Shown here piece after piece: positions 43,201-52,211 of a stretch of DNA of 64,000 nt. The notes under the pieces are model-generated. The model had not been told where the DNA came from. It saw nothing but the letters and a program-made list of their open reading frames with translations, and did no database searches. Each line of letters begins with the position of its first letter. Position 1 is the first letter of the stretch. The position numbers and the translations under genes were made by a program. The stretch comes from Bacteroidales bacterium (GTDB lineage Bacteria > Bacteroidota > Bacteroidia > Bacteroidales > F082): positions 1-64,000 of the forward strand of contig JAILDR010000208.1 of the NCBI GenBank assembly GCA_024689285.1. The letters are read 5' to 3'.

Positions 43201-46121
43201 TGCGCCTCTAACCAGTTGCTTCCCGTGTTGATTTCCACCACCACCGGCACGGATAATGGCAAAGCGTTCACCATCTTGTTCTCAACAATAGCTTTCAATT
43301 CGTTGAGTTCGTCCCTATGTGCGTCGAAGACCAATTCGTCGTGAACCTGCAGAATCATCTTCGACTGCATCTTCAGCTTTTGCAGCTCCTCGTGTATGCC
43401 GATCATGGCGATTTTAATCATATCGGCGCTACTGCCTTGGATAGGAGCATTGATGGCGTTGCGTTCGGCGAAGCCGCGCACTACGCTGTTTGAGCTGTTG
43501 ATGTCGCGGAGATAACGCCGGCGGCCCAGGATGGTCTCGGCAAAGCCGCGTTCCTTGGCCAGAGCGATGCTGCGGTTCATGTATTCCTTGATGCCGGCAT
43601 ACTCCTCGAAATACTTCTTGATGATGTCGGCAGCCTCGCTGCGCGAGAGTTCCATCCTTTCCGCTAAGCCGAAGGCCGACATGCCGTAGATGATGCCGAA
43701 GTTGACTGCCTTTGCGCGGCTGCGTTGTTCCTTGGTGACTTGTTCCATCGGCACGTGAAACACTTTGGCCGCTGTTGCCGCATGGATGTCGTGACCCAAG
43801 TTGAAGTCGTTGACCATAGCGGGGTCTTGACTCAAATGGGCGATAATGCGCAGCTCAATTTGGCTGTAGTCAGCGGCGAGAAGGGTATAGGCCTCGCTGC
43901 GTGGCACGAAGGCGCGACGGATTTCGCGGCCTTGTGCGGTGCGAACGGGGATGTTCTGCAGGTTGGGGTTGTTTGAACTCAAGCGCCCCGTGGCGGTTAC
44001 GGCTTGGTTGTAGGAAGTGTGAATCAGACTGTCTTTGGGATTGACTAAAGCGGGCAGCGCGTCAAGATAAGTGGACTTCAGCTTGGTAAGCGAGCGGTAG
44101 TCCAAAATCTTCTGCACGATGGCGTGCTTGTGCAGAAGCTTTTGTAGCACCTCTTCGCCTGTGGCATATTGGCCTGTCTTGGTCTTCTTGGCTTTCTCGT
44201 CGATTTTCAATTTCTCGAAGAGGATCTCGCCCAGCTGTTTGGGTGAGGCGATGTTAAATGGTGTGCCTGCCAAAGTGTAAATCTCTTCCTCCACTTTGTG
44301 GATTTCCTTGCCAAATTCCTCGCTGATTTGTTTCAGGTTTTCCGTGTCAATCTTCACGCCGTTGGCTTCCATGCGGCTCAATACGGGCACCAGCGGCATT
44401 TCTATTTCGTAAAACAGCTTTTCCACGCCGCTTTCCTTCAGTAAGGGCAGCAGCTTTTCGTAGAGTTGCAGGGTGATGTCGGCATCTTCGGCGGCGTATT
44501 CCTTGACCAGGTCCGTTGGCACCTCGCGCATGGTTTTTTGCTGACGGCCTTTGCCTATCAGGTCTTCAATGGGTATGGTGATGTAGTTGAGATACACTTC
44601 GGCGAGATAGTCCATGTTGTGGCGTTGCTCGGGCTCCAAGAGGTAATGCGCCAGCATGGTGTCGAACATTTTTCCTTTCACCACGATGCCATATTGCTCC
44701 AGTATGGAGATGTCGTATTTCAGGTTCTGCCCGATTTTCATCATGTTTTCGTCCTCAAACAAAGGCCTCAGCAGTTCCAGCTTCTTTTGACATTCCTCAT
44801 GGTCGTCGGGCATGGGCATATACCAGGCCTCGTGCGCCTTGATGGCAAAGGAAAGCCCTACCAGCTCGGCGGAATACACGTCGATATTGGTGGTTTCGGT
44901 GTCGAAGACGAATTGCTTTTGTTGGCAGAGCAGTTCCACCAAATCCTTCGTTTGCTCCTCGGTTGCAACAAGCCGGTAATCGTGTGCTACCGTTTTGGCC
45001 GAGTCTTTGTCGCTGAAGGCCAACAGGTCGTCGGTGCCGCCCTCTTGATGGAAGAGGTCGAAGTTGCCTAATGGAGCAGGGGCGGAGAATAGGTCGGGGT
45101 CTTTTAACTCCCCCTTAATCCCCCTCTCGGAGGGGGAAGCCTGCCGGACGATAGTTTCGACGTTGGTGTTGGGTTGCTTTGCGTTCCCCATCTCAGAGAG
45201 GGTGCCGAAGGCGGGGGAGCTCATCCCACTCCTTTTTTTGTAATCCTCCAAAAAACGTTTGGCAAAGGTTCTGAATTCCAGCTCCTCAAACAGGGCCATC
45301 AGCGCGGGCAGGTCGGGCTCCTTGGCGCGGAGTTCTTCCTCGTTAAACTCTACGGGAACTTCCAGATTGATGGTAGCCAGCATTTTCGACATGAGTCCTT
45401 GTTCGGCAAACCCGATGACATTCTCCTTTTGTTTGCCTTTCAGTTCGTCCGCGTGGGCGATGAGGTTTTCTACGCTGCCGTATTTTCCCACCAGTATCGC
45501 TGCCGTCTTTTCGCCTATGCCCGGAATGCCCGGGATGTTGTCGGCGGCATCGCCCCAAAGGCCAAGAATATCAATCAGCTGCTTGGGCTCTTGTATGCCG
45601 TAACGCTCGCAGACTTCCTTGGGTCCCCAAATTTGTGCCGGTTCGCCGAATTTGGCGGGTTTGTAAAGCAAGACCTTGTCGGTGACGAGTTGCCCGAAGT
45701 CCTTGTCGGGGGTCATCATGTAGGTGATAAAGCCTTGTTGTTCGGCTTTTTTCGACAAGGTTCCGATGACGTCGTCGGCTTCGTAGCCTTCCACGCCATA
45801 GATGGGGATGTTGAAGGCCTCGATGAGCCTTATGATGTAGGGTATGGCCTCGCGGAGGTCGTCAGGCATCTTCTCGCGGTTTGCTTTGTATTCGGTGTAT
45901 TCCGCTTGGCGTTGGGCGGCACCTGCCACGTCGAAAGCCACGCCGATGTGGGTGGGCTTTTCGTTTTTCAGAATTTCGTAAAGCGAGTTGAGGAAGCCCA
46001 TCACCGCCGAGGTGTTGAGGCCTTTCGAGTTGAGACGCGGGTTCTTGTTCATCGCGAAGAACGCCCTGTAAATCAAGGCGTATGCGTCAAGAAGAAAGAG
46101 TTTTTTTTCGTTGTTTTCCAT
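43197..46121 (-). CDS. polA: DNA polymerase I with repeat-derived linker insertion
   Basis: 974 residues, longer than E. coli PolA (928). 5'-3' exonuclease domain from FLLDAYALIYRAFFAMN (to about 290), proofreading domain with FDTETTNID, NLKYDISIL and YAAEDAD, so all acidic ligands of the 3'-5' exonuclease are kept, and a polymerase domain with DYSQIELRIIAHLSQD, AKAVNFGIIYGMSAFGLA and VHDELVFD. Residues about 300-340, in the linker between the first two domains, are encoded by two pieces of palindromic intergenic repeat (45104-45221). The minus-strand TACCTTTG box ends only 5 bases before the ATG, so the message may be leaderless. Its end overlaps hydF by 4 bp without a terminator. Confidence 0.97.
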   Translation of the reverse strand: MENNEKKLFLLDAYALIYRAFFAMNKNPRLNSKGLNTSAVMGFLNSLYEILKNEKPTHIGVAFDVAGAAQRQAEYTEYKANREKMPDDLREAIPYIIRLIEAFNIPIYGVEGYEADDVIGTLSKKAEQQGFITYMMTPDKDFGQLVTDKVLLYKPAKFGEPAQIWGPKEVCERYGIQEPKQLIDILGLWGDAADNIPGIPGIGEKTAAILVGKYGSVENLIAHADELKGKQKENVIGFAEQGLMSKMLATINLEVPVEFNEEELRAKEPDLPALMALFEELEFRTFAKRFLEDYKKRSGMSSPAFGTLSEMGNAKQPNTNVETIVRQASPSERGIKGELKDPDLFSAPAPLGNFDLFHQEGGTDDLLAFSDKDSAKTVAHDYRLVATEEQTKDLVELLCQQKQFVFDTETTNIDVYSAELVGLSFAIKAHEAWYMPMPDDHEECQKKLELLRPLFEDENMMKIGQNLKYDISILEQYGIVVKGKMFDTMLAHYLLEPEQRHNMDYLAEVYLNYITIPIEDLIGKGRQQKTMREVPTDLVKEYAAEDADITLQLYEKLLPLLKESGVEKLFYEIEMPLVPVLSRMEANGVKIDTENLKQISEEFGKEIHKVEEEIYTLAGTPFNIASPKQLGEILFEKLKIDEKAKKTKTGQYATGEEVLQKLLHKHAIVQKILDYRSLTKLKSTYLDALPALVNPKDSLIHTSYNQAVTATGRLSSNNPNLQNIPVRTAQGREIRRAFVPRSEAYTLLAADYSQIELRIIAHLSQDPAMVNDFNLGHDIHAATAAKVFHVPMEQVTKEQRSRAKAVNFGIIYGMSAFGLAERMELSRSEAADIIKKYFEEYAGIKEYMNRSIALAKERGFAETILGRRRYLRDINSSNSVVRGFAERNAINAPIQGSSADMIKIAMIGIHEELQKLKMQSKMILQVHDELVFDAHRDELNELKAIVENKMVNALPLSVPVVVEINTGSNWLEAH
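45104..45221. repeat. Intergenic-type palindromic repeats inside polA
   Basis: Box 2 (45176-45221) reads GCTTTGCGTTCCCCATCTCA then GAGAGGGTGCCGAAGGCGGG and GGAGCTC, which follows the core of the 75-bp repeats at 626-815 almost base for base. Box 1 (45104-45145) contains CCCCCTCTCGGAGGGGGAAG, a second palindrome of the same style. On the minus strand they are read as SSPAFGTLSEMGNAK and RQASPSERGIKGELK within PolA. Confidence 0.85.
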
Positions 46122-46126
46122 GACGA

Positions 46127-46134
46127 CAAAGGTA
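46127..46134 (-). promoter_or_regulatory. -7 box of polA, very close to the start codon
   Basis: Minus-strand TACCTTTG (46134-46127); the ATG begins at 46121. With the usual distance from this box, transcription would start at or next to the A of the ATG. Confidence 0.5.
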
Positions 46135-46145
46135 AGAAAAATTTT

Positions 46146-46250
46146 TCAAATTGAAGGACTTTTAAAGCCGATGTGGATGAAGGTAGGATGAAAAGCGGAA
46201 CCGCAGAGGTTGTCGAGCTTGGAGGCGTCGGGGTGGAAGCCAGGCGGTAA
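46146..46250 (-). pseudogene. Deletion relic joining an HU-like gene to an M15 peptidase gene
   Basis: On the minus strand the frame reads PGFHPDASKLDNLCGSAF, directly followed by HPTFIHIGFKSPSI and a stop. The first piece matches [17 protein letters not shown] of the HU-like protein at 1272-2174; the second matches YPTFIHVSYKRL of the M15 peptidase at 861-1259. Gene order and strand are the same as in the intact cassette, so this is what remains after loss of everything from the middle of the HU gene to the end of the M15 gene. It lies just upstream of polA. Confidence 0.8.
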
Positions 46251-46297
46251 ACGACAGCCCGCCGTTTACCGAACGACAGCCCGCCGGGCGGTAAACG
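46243..46297. repeat. GGCGGTAAACG palindromic repeat
   Basis: GGCGGTAAACG, ACAGCCCGCC, CGTTTACCG and a second ACGACAGCCCGCCG followed by GGCGGTAAACGG form overlapping direct and inverted copies. It abuts the truncated 5' side of the HU-M15 relic and may mark the breakpoint. Confidence 0.8.
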
Positions 46298-46425
46298 GAC
46301 GGGAGCCAGCTTCCCTCCGAACTTATTCACTTATTCACTTATAACTTTGGACATTTACATTTCGGAAACCACACAAAAGATAACTTATTATTATTAAGTA
46401 GATGAGCAAATTTAGTTTGCATATT

Positions 46426-46479
46426 GGACTCGGGGCTACGAGACACGAGACGCGAGACAATTGGTTTTGTCCCGAGTCC
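46426..46479. repeat. Inverted repeat with inner GAGAC repeats
   Basis: GGACTCGGG (46426-46434) and CCCGAGTCC (46471-46479) are perfect arms; between them GAGACACGAGACGCGAGAC is a short direct repeat. Intergenic, function unknown. Confidence 0.7.
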
Positions 46480-46528
46480 CCAAGTCCCGCTTCAAAAATC
46501 ATGTAGCTTAATGTTGAACAGTTACTTA
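46480..46528. repeat. 49-bp direct repeat, left copy, flanking element B
   Basis: CCAAGTCCCGCTTCAAAAAT, CATGTAGCTTAATGTTGAAC and AGTTACTTA. The right copy (46873-46921) differs at about two positions. The pair encloses element B. Confidence 0.88.
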
Positions 46529-46605
46529 AATGACTGCAAAGACAAATTCAACGTTCACTACCACCTTTTTTCGAGCAAAAACCTTTCGAAAACCAAAAAT
46601 TTGTT

Positions 46606-46878
46606 TATCTTTGCAGTAGCAAAACAAAGCAGCGAATGAGCTGTATTAATCCTTGTAACTATCTGTTTTTGTGAAAGATAAATAGCATGGATAGACTTGT
46701 AGGCTCTATTCGGAACAATAACATATTCACAATCAACATATTAAATACTTCAAAACCATAGCAAGCCTATAGCAACGCTATACCAAGCCTATAGGTACTC
46801 CGAGGTAACTCCGAGGTAACTTCGAGGTAACACCGTGATTCCTCCCAGTTTCCTCCCGGTTTCCTCCCAGATCCAAGT
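46606..46878 (+). other. Element B: promoter box, micro-ORF and 11-bp-periodic repeat array (possible non-coding RNA)
   Basis: TATCTTTG at 46606-46613, a 12-codon frame at 46636-46674 (MSCINPCNYLFL), a conserved GGATAGACTTG and ATTCACAATC, then 11-bp units from 46758: ATAGCAAGCCT, ATAGCAACGCT, ATACCAAGCCT, ATAGGTACTCC, GAGGTAACTCC, GAGGTAACTTC, GAGGTAACACC, GTGATTCCTCC, CAGTTTCCTCC, CGGTTTCCTCC, CAGATCCAAGT. The parts and their order equal those of element A. It lies in the 980-bp gap between polA and the SusC gene, which otherwise holds the cassette relic, repeats and the SusC promoter. Confidence 0.7.
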
Positions 46879-46921
46879 CCCGCGTCAAAAATCATGTAGC
46901 TTAATTTTGAACAGTTACTTA
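46873..46921. repeat. 49-bp direct repeat, right copy
   Basis: Second copy of the repeat at 46480-46528; it overlaps the last 11-bp unit of element B. Between this and the SusC promoter there is only AT-rich sequence with a CCTAAACTCTAA-type short repeat (47005-47035). Confidence 0.88.
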
Positions 46922-47069
46922 TAAGTTATAACTTGACCGTGGTTTTTTGGATGATTTTTCGCTTATCGTCACGATAAAAAACAAGAGAAGATTTTGCTTT
47001 CCTAAACCCTAAACTCTAACCCCTAAACTCTAAACTGAAAAAACTTACGCATCATATCAATGTTTTTTT

Positions 47070-47077
47070 TATCTTTG
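47070..47077 (+). promoter_or_regulatory. -7 box of the susC-susD operon
   Basis: TATCTTTG directly after a run of eight T, 27 bp before the ATG of the SusC-like gene. No anti-sigma, hybrid two-component or SusR-type regulator gene is adjacent. Confidence 0.65.
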
Positions 47078-47103
47078 CCTCATTATTTATAAAACGAACC
47101 TAT

Positions 47104-50100
47104 ATGGACAAGAAAACGCTACTTTTTCTGTTTATTTTGGCCTTGGCGATGCCTTTCGTCGGCCTCGCCCAAAGCCTGAAAGTGGGCGGAAAAGTCATTT
47201 CAGGGGAAGATGGTTTGGGTCTTCCTGGTGTCACCGTGCAGGTGAAAGGCACCACGACCGGTACCGTCACCGACATGGACGGTAATTACGCATTGACGGC
47301 CGACAAGGACGATGTGTTGGTCTTCAGCTTCGTCGGCTTCAAGGCAAAAGAAGTCGCCGTCAAAGGCAAGACGAAAATCGATGTCACCCTTGAATCTGAC
47401 AACCAACTGCTTGACGATGTGGTGGTCACCGCCCTCGGCATCAAGCGCCAGAAGCGCGAGCTGGGTTACGCTACGGAGGAGATTGACGGAGGCATGATTG
47501 CCAAGTCAGGCTCAGGTAGCGTCATCAGCGCCTTGAGTGGTCGCTCGGCTGGCGTGCAAATCATCAACCCCAACGGAGTGGATGGTAGCTCATCGCGTAT
47601 CACCATCCGTGGTAACAACAGCATCTTCGGCGATAACCAGCCGCTCATCGTGGTCGACGGTGTGCCGATGTCGAACGAAGGCGGCATTACCTCATGGAGC
47701 GGAGGCCGCGACTGGGGTACGGCTTTGAACAACATCAACCAAGAGGACATCGAGAGCCTCGACATCCTGAAAGGCCCCACGGCGGCAGCCCTATATGGTT
47801 CGCGTGGCGGCAACGGCGTGGTGCTGATCACAACCAAGAAAGGATCGAAGCAAAGGGGGCTTGGCATCAGCTATTCCGCTGGTTTTAAGTTGACCACACC
47901 TTATATGTATCGTAAGGTACAAAACAAATATGGTGCAGGCGGCCCTATCACCTTCAACACGCCGACGCTCACCCCGATTGAAGGGATGTTTGACGAGAAC
48001 GGGAACCAGGTGTATGAATACCCGGGCATTTACAGCGTCGACAACGGACCTGCGGGTGAGCCCACCAACACCACCTTCGGCTACTATGGCGGTGCCCAGA
48101 GCTGGGGCCCCGCGATGAACGGCGAGAGCGTCCTTTGGTGGGACGGCGTGGTGCGCGACTATTCGCCACAACCCGACAATCTGAAGATGCTTTTCAAGAA
48201 CGGCCATACGATGAACCACAATCTGGCGTTCCAGAATGCCGGCAACTTCGGTAGCGTCCGCGTCTCGTTCACCGACTCGCGCACTGATGCCATCATCGAC
48301 AACTGCAATCTGAGGCAGACTACCGTCAGCGTGGGCTCCTTGATCAATGTGTCGGACAAAATCAAGGTCGATGTGTCGTTCAACTATTTGGACTATTACC
48401 GCCTCAACTCGCCTGAAATTGGTGAGTCGAACAGCAACTTCAACAAGGGTCTGCTTTACAGCTGGCCCCGCAGTTGGAAAGGCCTTGAGGTTGCCTCATA
48501 CGAGAACCCCGACGGCACGATGAACCAGTTTGACGGCTATCCGTACCAATACATCTACAGCAGCACATTCTGGACGTTCTACAACAACAACACGACCCTC
48601 GACCGCGACAAGATGTACGGCTCGGTCCGCCTGTTGTACGACATCACCCCCTGGCTGACGGCCACCGCAAAAGTGGCGTTGGACTGGACGGCCGACAGCT
48701 ATATCACCAAGCACAAGCCCACCACCATCGACGGTATGGCCGGCGGCTATTACTCGAAGAGCAAGTCGAACTCGGTCACCCGCGACATGGATTTTTTGAT
48801 TACTGCCCATAAGGAGAAGCTGTTTGGCTCGAAGTTCAATGCCCGCTTCTCATTTGGTGGAGAACAATATTATGGTTACCGCGACGGCCTCAACGGCACT
48901 TCTGGCACCTGGGCTTATGCCAACCTCTACACCATCTATAACTACTCCAGTGCCTCTGAGCGCACTTTCGGCGAGTCGAGATGGGAGAAGCAGGTCAACT
49001 CGCTCTACGCCTTCTTCAACCTGAGCTACAGCGACTGGCTCTTCCTTGACGTGACGGGACGCAACGACTGGTCGTCGACGCTGCCCATCAGCAACAACAG
49101 CTACTTCTATCCCTCGGCCACCCTGAGCTTCGTCCCCACCTCTGCCTTCAAGCAATGGAACTGGGGCCCGGTCAGCTTCCTGAAGCTGAGAGGCTCATGG
49201 GCCCAGACCGCCAGCGACACCGAGCCTTACCAGCTGACTTATACCTATAATACAGGCTCGTTCGGCCACCAGCTGTCGGCCATCCTGCCTTCCACCGTTC
49301 CGCCCTTGGAGCTGAAGCCCCAACGCCAACGCTCCTTCGAGGTCGGCTTCGACATCGGACTGGGTGCAAGGTTTAACCTCGACTTCACCTATTACGACAT
49401 CTACAGCTGGGACCAAATCCTCTCGTCGCCGCTCGCCCCCTCGTCGGGCGCCAGCAACGTGACCATCAACACGGGTGTGGTGACCAACAAGGGTATTGAA
49501 GCCATCATGAGTTACGACATCGCGCAGGGCAAGGACTACGGCGTGCAAGTAGGCCTGAATATCGCCCGCAACAAAAACCGCATCGTCGACCTGGCCGGTT
49601 CCGACATGTACCTGCTCTCCGAGATCTGGGGCTCTAACGGTCCCGCCATCGCTGTGGAAGAAGGTGAGGAGTATGGCACCATCTACGGCTGGGACTACGT
49701 CTATGAATACACGATGCCTGACGGCAGCACCGTAGGCCCCTTCTACGATGCCAACGGCAAACCCCTGCCGCTGCTCAACGAGACGGGCACCACCTACCTG
49801 AAGACCAGCAACCGCGTGCCGATAGGCAACTGCGCACCTCTGGTCACAGGCGGCATCAACCTGAGGGCTTCCTACAAGAGCTGGTCGCTCTATGCCTTGG
49901 TCGATGCCAAGATAGGCGGACAGGTGTATTGCGCTTCCTACGTGGTGGGCATGCAGACGGGCCAAAGCATGGAGACCCTCTATGAACGCGAAGGCAACGG
50001 ACTGCCCTACTATGATGCCGACGGCAACTTTGTGGGCAACTATGGCATCGTCCTGCCCGGCTATTGCATCAACACCGAGACGGGCGAGGCCTATGAGAAC

Positions 50101-50433
50101 GATAACGTGGTGCACTACCTCTACAAGTATATGCCCAACTTCGGCGGCTGGGGCAACATCCTCAGCACCCCCGGCATCGTCAACAACACCTGGATCAAGA
50201 TGCGCGAGCTCTCGCTTACCTACGAGCTGCCGCGCAAGTGGTTGGACAAGCAGAACTTCTTCAAGCAGGTCTCCATCTCTTTGGTGGGCCGCGACCTGTT
50301 CTACTTCTACAAGACCCTGCCCGACAACATCAACCCCGAAGGCACCCAAGGCTCGGGCAACGCCCAAGGTCTTGAATATGCCTCCTATCCTGCCACACGG
50401 TCGTTTTTGTTAAACCTTAAAGTCAGTTTGTAA
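47104..50433 (+). CDS. SusC/RagA family TonB-dependent outer-membrane transporter
   Basis: 1109 residues: signal peptide (to about 22, VGLAQ), CarboxypepD_reg-like domain (about 25-105, VISGEDGLGLPGVTVQVKGT), the SusC marker LLDDVVVTALGIKRQKRELG, a plug domain (about 120-230, SALSGRSAGVQI, RGNNSIF, PLIVVDGVPMS, LKGPTAAALYGSRGGNGVVL) and a 22-strand barrel ending in an aromatic-free LNLKVSL strand. With SusD it forms a lidded import channel for oligosaccharides or peptides, powered by TonB-ExbBD. The gene is followed 2 bp later by susD. The substrate cannot be read directly; the third gene of the operon suggests glycoprotein-derived material. Confidence 0.95.
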   Translation: MDKKTLLFLFILALAMPFVGLAQSLKVGGKVISGEDGLGLPGVTVQVKGTTTGTVTDMDGNYALTADKDDVLVFSFVGFKAKEVAVKGKTKIDVTLESDNQLLDDVVVTALGIKRQKRELGYATEEIDGGMIAKSGSGSVISALSGRSAGVQIINPNGVDGSSSRITIRGNNSIFGDNQPLIVVDGVPMSNEGGITSWSGGRDWGTALNNINQEDIESLDILKGPTAAALYGSRGGNGVVLITTKKGSKQRGLGISYSAGFKLTTPYMYRKVQNKYGAGGPITFNTPTLTPIEGMFDENGNQVYEYPGIYSVDNGPAGEPTNTTFGYYGGAQSWGPAMNGESVLWWDGVVRDYSPQPDNLKMLFKNGHTMNHNLAFQNAGNFGSVRVSFTDSRTDAIIDNCNLRQTTVSVGSLINVSDKIKVDVSFNYLDYYRLNSPEIGESNSNFNKGLLYSWPRSWKGLEVASYENPDGTMNQFDGYPYQYIYSSTFWTFYNNNTTLDRDKMYGSVRLLYDITPWLTATAKVALDWTADSYITKHKPTTIDGMAGGYYSKSKSNSVTRDMDFLITAHKEKLFGSKFNARFSFGGEQYYGYRDGLNGTSGTWAYANLYTIYNYSSASERTFGESRWEKQVNSLYAFFNLSYSDWLFLDVTGRNDWSSTLPISNNSYFYPSATLSFVPTSAFKQWNWGPVSFLKLRGSWAQTASDTEPYQLTYTYNTGSFGHQLSAILPSTVPPLELKPQRQRSFEVGFDIGLGARFNLDFTYYDIYSWDQILSSPLAPSSGASNVTINTGVVTNKGIEAIMSYDIAQGKDYGVQVGLNIARNKNRIVDLAGSDMYLLSEIWGSNGPAIAVEEGEEYGTIYGWDYVYEYTMPDGSTVGPFYDANGKPLPLLNETGTTYLKTSNRVPIGNCAPLVTGGINLRASYKSWSLYALVDAKIGGQVYCASYVVGMQTGQSMETLYEREGNGLPYYDADGNFVGNYGIVLPGYCINTETGEAYENDNVVHYLYKYMPNFGGWGNILSTPGIVNNTWIKMRELSLTYELPRKWLDKQNFFKQVSISLVGRDLFYFYKTLPDNINPEGTQGSGNAQGLEYASYPATRSFLLNLKVSL

Positions 50434-50435
50434 TT

Positions 50436-52142
50436 ATGAAAAAGCATCATATTCTAAGCAGCATTTGTATAGCTTCGTCGCTCCTCGCCATGACGTTTTC
50501 GTCGTGCACCAAAGGCTTCGAGGAGATGAACCAAGACCCGTTCTCGCCGACGGGGACAACGGTTGAGGCCTTGTTCAACGGCGTGGTGAGCTCATTGCAG
50601 CAAAGCATGAACGAACAGTTTTATCTGCAAAACGAAATATGGTATCCCGAAACCGAACTGGGTGCCTTGACGTCGGAGGCCTGGGGTAACTCCCAGATTG
50701 GCACTTCCCAGATTTGGTCGGACTATTACCTCATGCTCTCGAACATCCGCGAACTGGAGCGGCGCTTCGATGCCATCGGCGAAGAGCAAGCCGACGAGAA
50801 CATCAGCGACAAGGCACGTGCCCAGCTCAACATCCTGAAGGCCTATCAAACCTTCAAAGTCACGGATATCTTCGGCGATATGCCTTACTCGCAGGCGGGT
50901 CGCATCTGGGAGAACCCCTCGTCGTCAACCACGATGAAACCCGAGTGGGACACGCAGGAGAGCATCTACAAATCGCTGTTGGAAGAGCTGAAGTGGTCGC
51001 GCGACGTGCTGCATGCCGACGCTCCCGCCACCACACTCGGCAACGAGTATTACAAGCTGCCTTACGACGTGCTGCTCAACAACGACTACGTCATGTGGGC
51101 CGAGTTTGCCAACGCCCTTATCCTGCGTCATGGGCTGCGTATGTACGACAAAGATCCTGAATATGCCACCCCGCTGTTGGTGGAGGCCTACAATTTCATC
51201 TACACCAAGATGAGTGCCACGGGCGGCTCGTCTACGGGCGGCGGCGTGTGCCTGTGGCCCAGCCTGCTGGGTACCAATTGGGACACCAACTGGTCGTTCC
51301 GCGAGCACAAGCACCTCCGTATGGGAGAGACCATCTGGGGCTGCCTCTCGTCGACCGATGCCTTAGACGGCAGTGGCATCTACGACTACCGCGCCTACCT
51401 CTTCTTCGACACCAGCCACAAGAACGACAGCATGCCCGATGGCGCCTGGCGGCCTTTCCCGCAAATCCGCACGCTTGAAACGCCTACCGAAGGCGGCTCG
51501 CCATACGCCCAAAGCCGCGACGGCAACTATGCCTTCAAAGGCCCCTCGTGCCAGTTCTCGCCCTTCAACTACTACCTGACGAGAGATGAGAAGTATGTCC
51601 CGCAAATCCTTGTGACCTACGCCGACGTGCTCTTCATGAAGGCTGAGATTGAGGTGAGGAACATCGGTGGCATCACGCCGCCCCTCATGGCTGATGAGTC
51701 CATTCGTGCCGGCGTGTATCAGTCGTTCCTCTTCTGGACGCATATCCCGCACCAAACCAGCCGCTGGCAGTTTTTCTATCCCCAATACACCAGTTATATC
51801 GGCAACCTGGATATCTGGTCGTATTGCAACAACATGGCGGCCAACGTGATGAACTATGCCGTGTGGATGAATCCCGAATACGACGGCAGTCAGGAGTTTT
51901 ATCTGAAGATGATCTACGAGCAGCGTTGGCTCAACCTCTTCCGTCAACCCTGGGAGGCCTGGGCCTTGGCGCGCCGCACGATGGCGACACCCACCACCAC
52001 CGACCACACCAAGCTGACTTCCTACCGTATGGAATATCCCCAGAAGGAAATTGAATATAACTACGACAACTACTCCGCCCAGATAGCACGCATGCTGCAC
52101 GGCGACACGCGACAGACCAAGGTGTGGTGGATGGACTTTTAA
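50436..52142 (+). CDS. SusD/RagB family surface lipoprotein
   Basis: 568 residues with a lipoprotein signal (Cys24 in TFSSCTKGFEEMNQDP). The SusD-like_2 type is recognised from FEEMNQDPFSPTG, DYYLMLSNIRELERRF, ILKAYQTFKVTDIFGDMPYS and the closing block MIYEQRWLNLFRQPWEAWA, followed by PQKEIEYNYDNY. It is the ligand-binding lid over the SusC channel. Length is in the upper range for this subgroup, whose known members include peptide- as well as glycan-binding forms. Cotranscribed with susC; 69 bp separate it from the PNGase-like gene. Confidence 0.94.
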   Translation: MKKHHILSSICIASSLLAMTFSSCTKGFEEMNQDPFSPTGTTVEALFNGVVSSLQQSMNEQFYLQNEIWYPETELGALTSEAWGNSQIGTSQIWSDYYLMLSNIRELERRFDAIGEEQADENISDKARAQLNILKAYQTFKVTDIFGDMPYSQAGRIWENPSSSTTMKPEWDTQESIYKSLLEELKWSRDVLHADAPATTLGNEYYKLPYDVLLNNDYVMWAEFANALILRHGLRMYDKDPEYATPLLVEAYNFIYTKMSATGGSSTGGGVCLWPSLLGTNWDTNWSFREHKHLRMGETIWGCLSSTDALDGSGIYDYRAYLFFDTSHKNDSMPDGAWRPFPQIRTLETPTEGGSPYAQSRDGNYAFKGPSCQFSPFNYYLTRDEKYVPQILVTYADVLFMKAEIEVRNIGGITPPLMADESIRAGVYQSFLFWTHIPHQTSRWQFFYPQYTSYIGNLDIWSYCNNMAANVMNYAVWMNPEYDGSQEFYLKMIYEQRWLNLFRQPWEAWALARRTMATPTTTDHTKLTSYRMEYPQKEIEYNYDNYSAQIARMLHGDTRQTKVWWMDF

Positions 52143-52211
52143 TTAGTTTAGAGTTAGTTGAAAGTTATGAGTATAAAGTTAAAATACTGAAATCTTGAAA
52201 TCCTAAATAAT

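Noticed and set aside
46243..46479. tRNA or other structured RNA gene
   Set aside because: The hairpins come from repeated palindromes; no cloverleaf with a T-arm signature was found.
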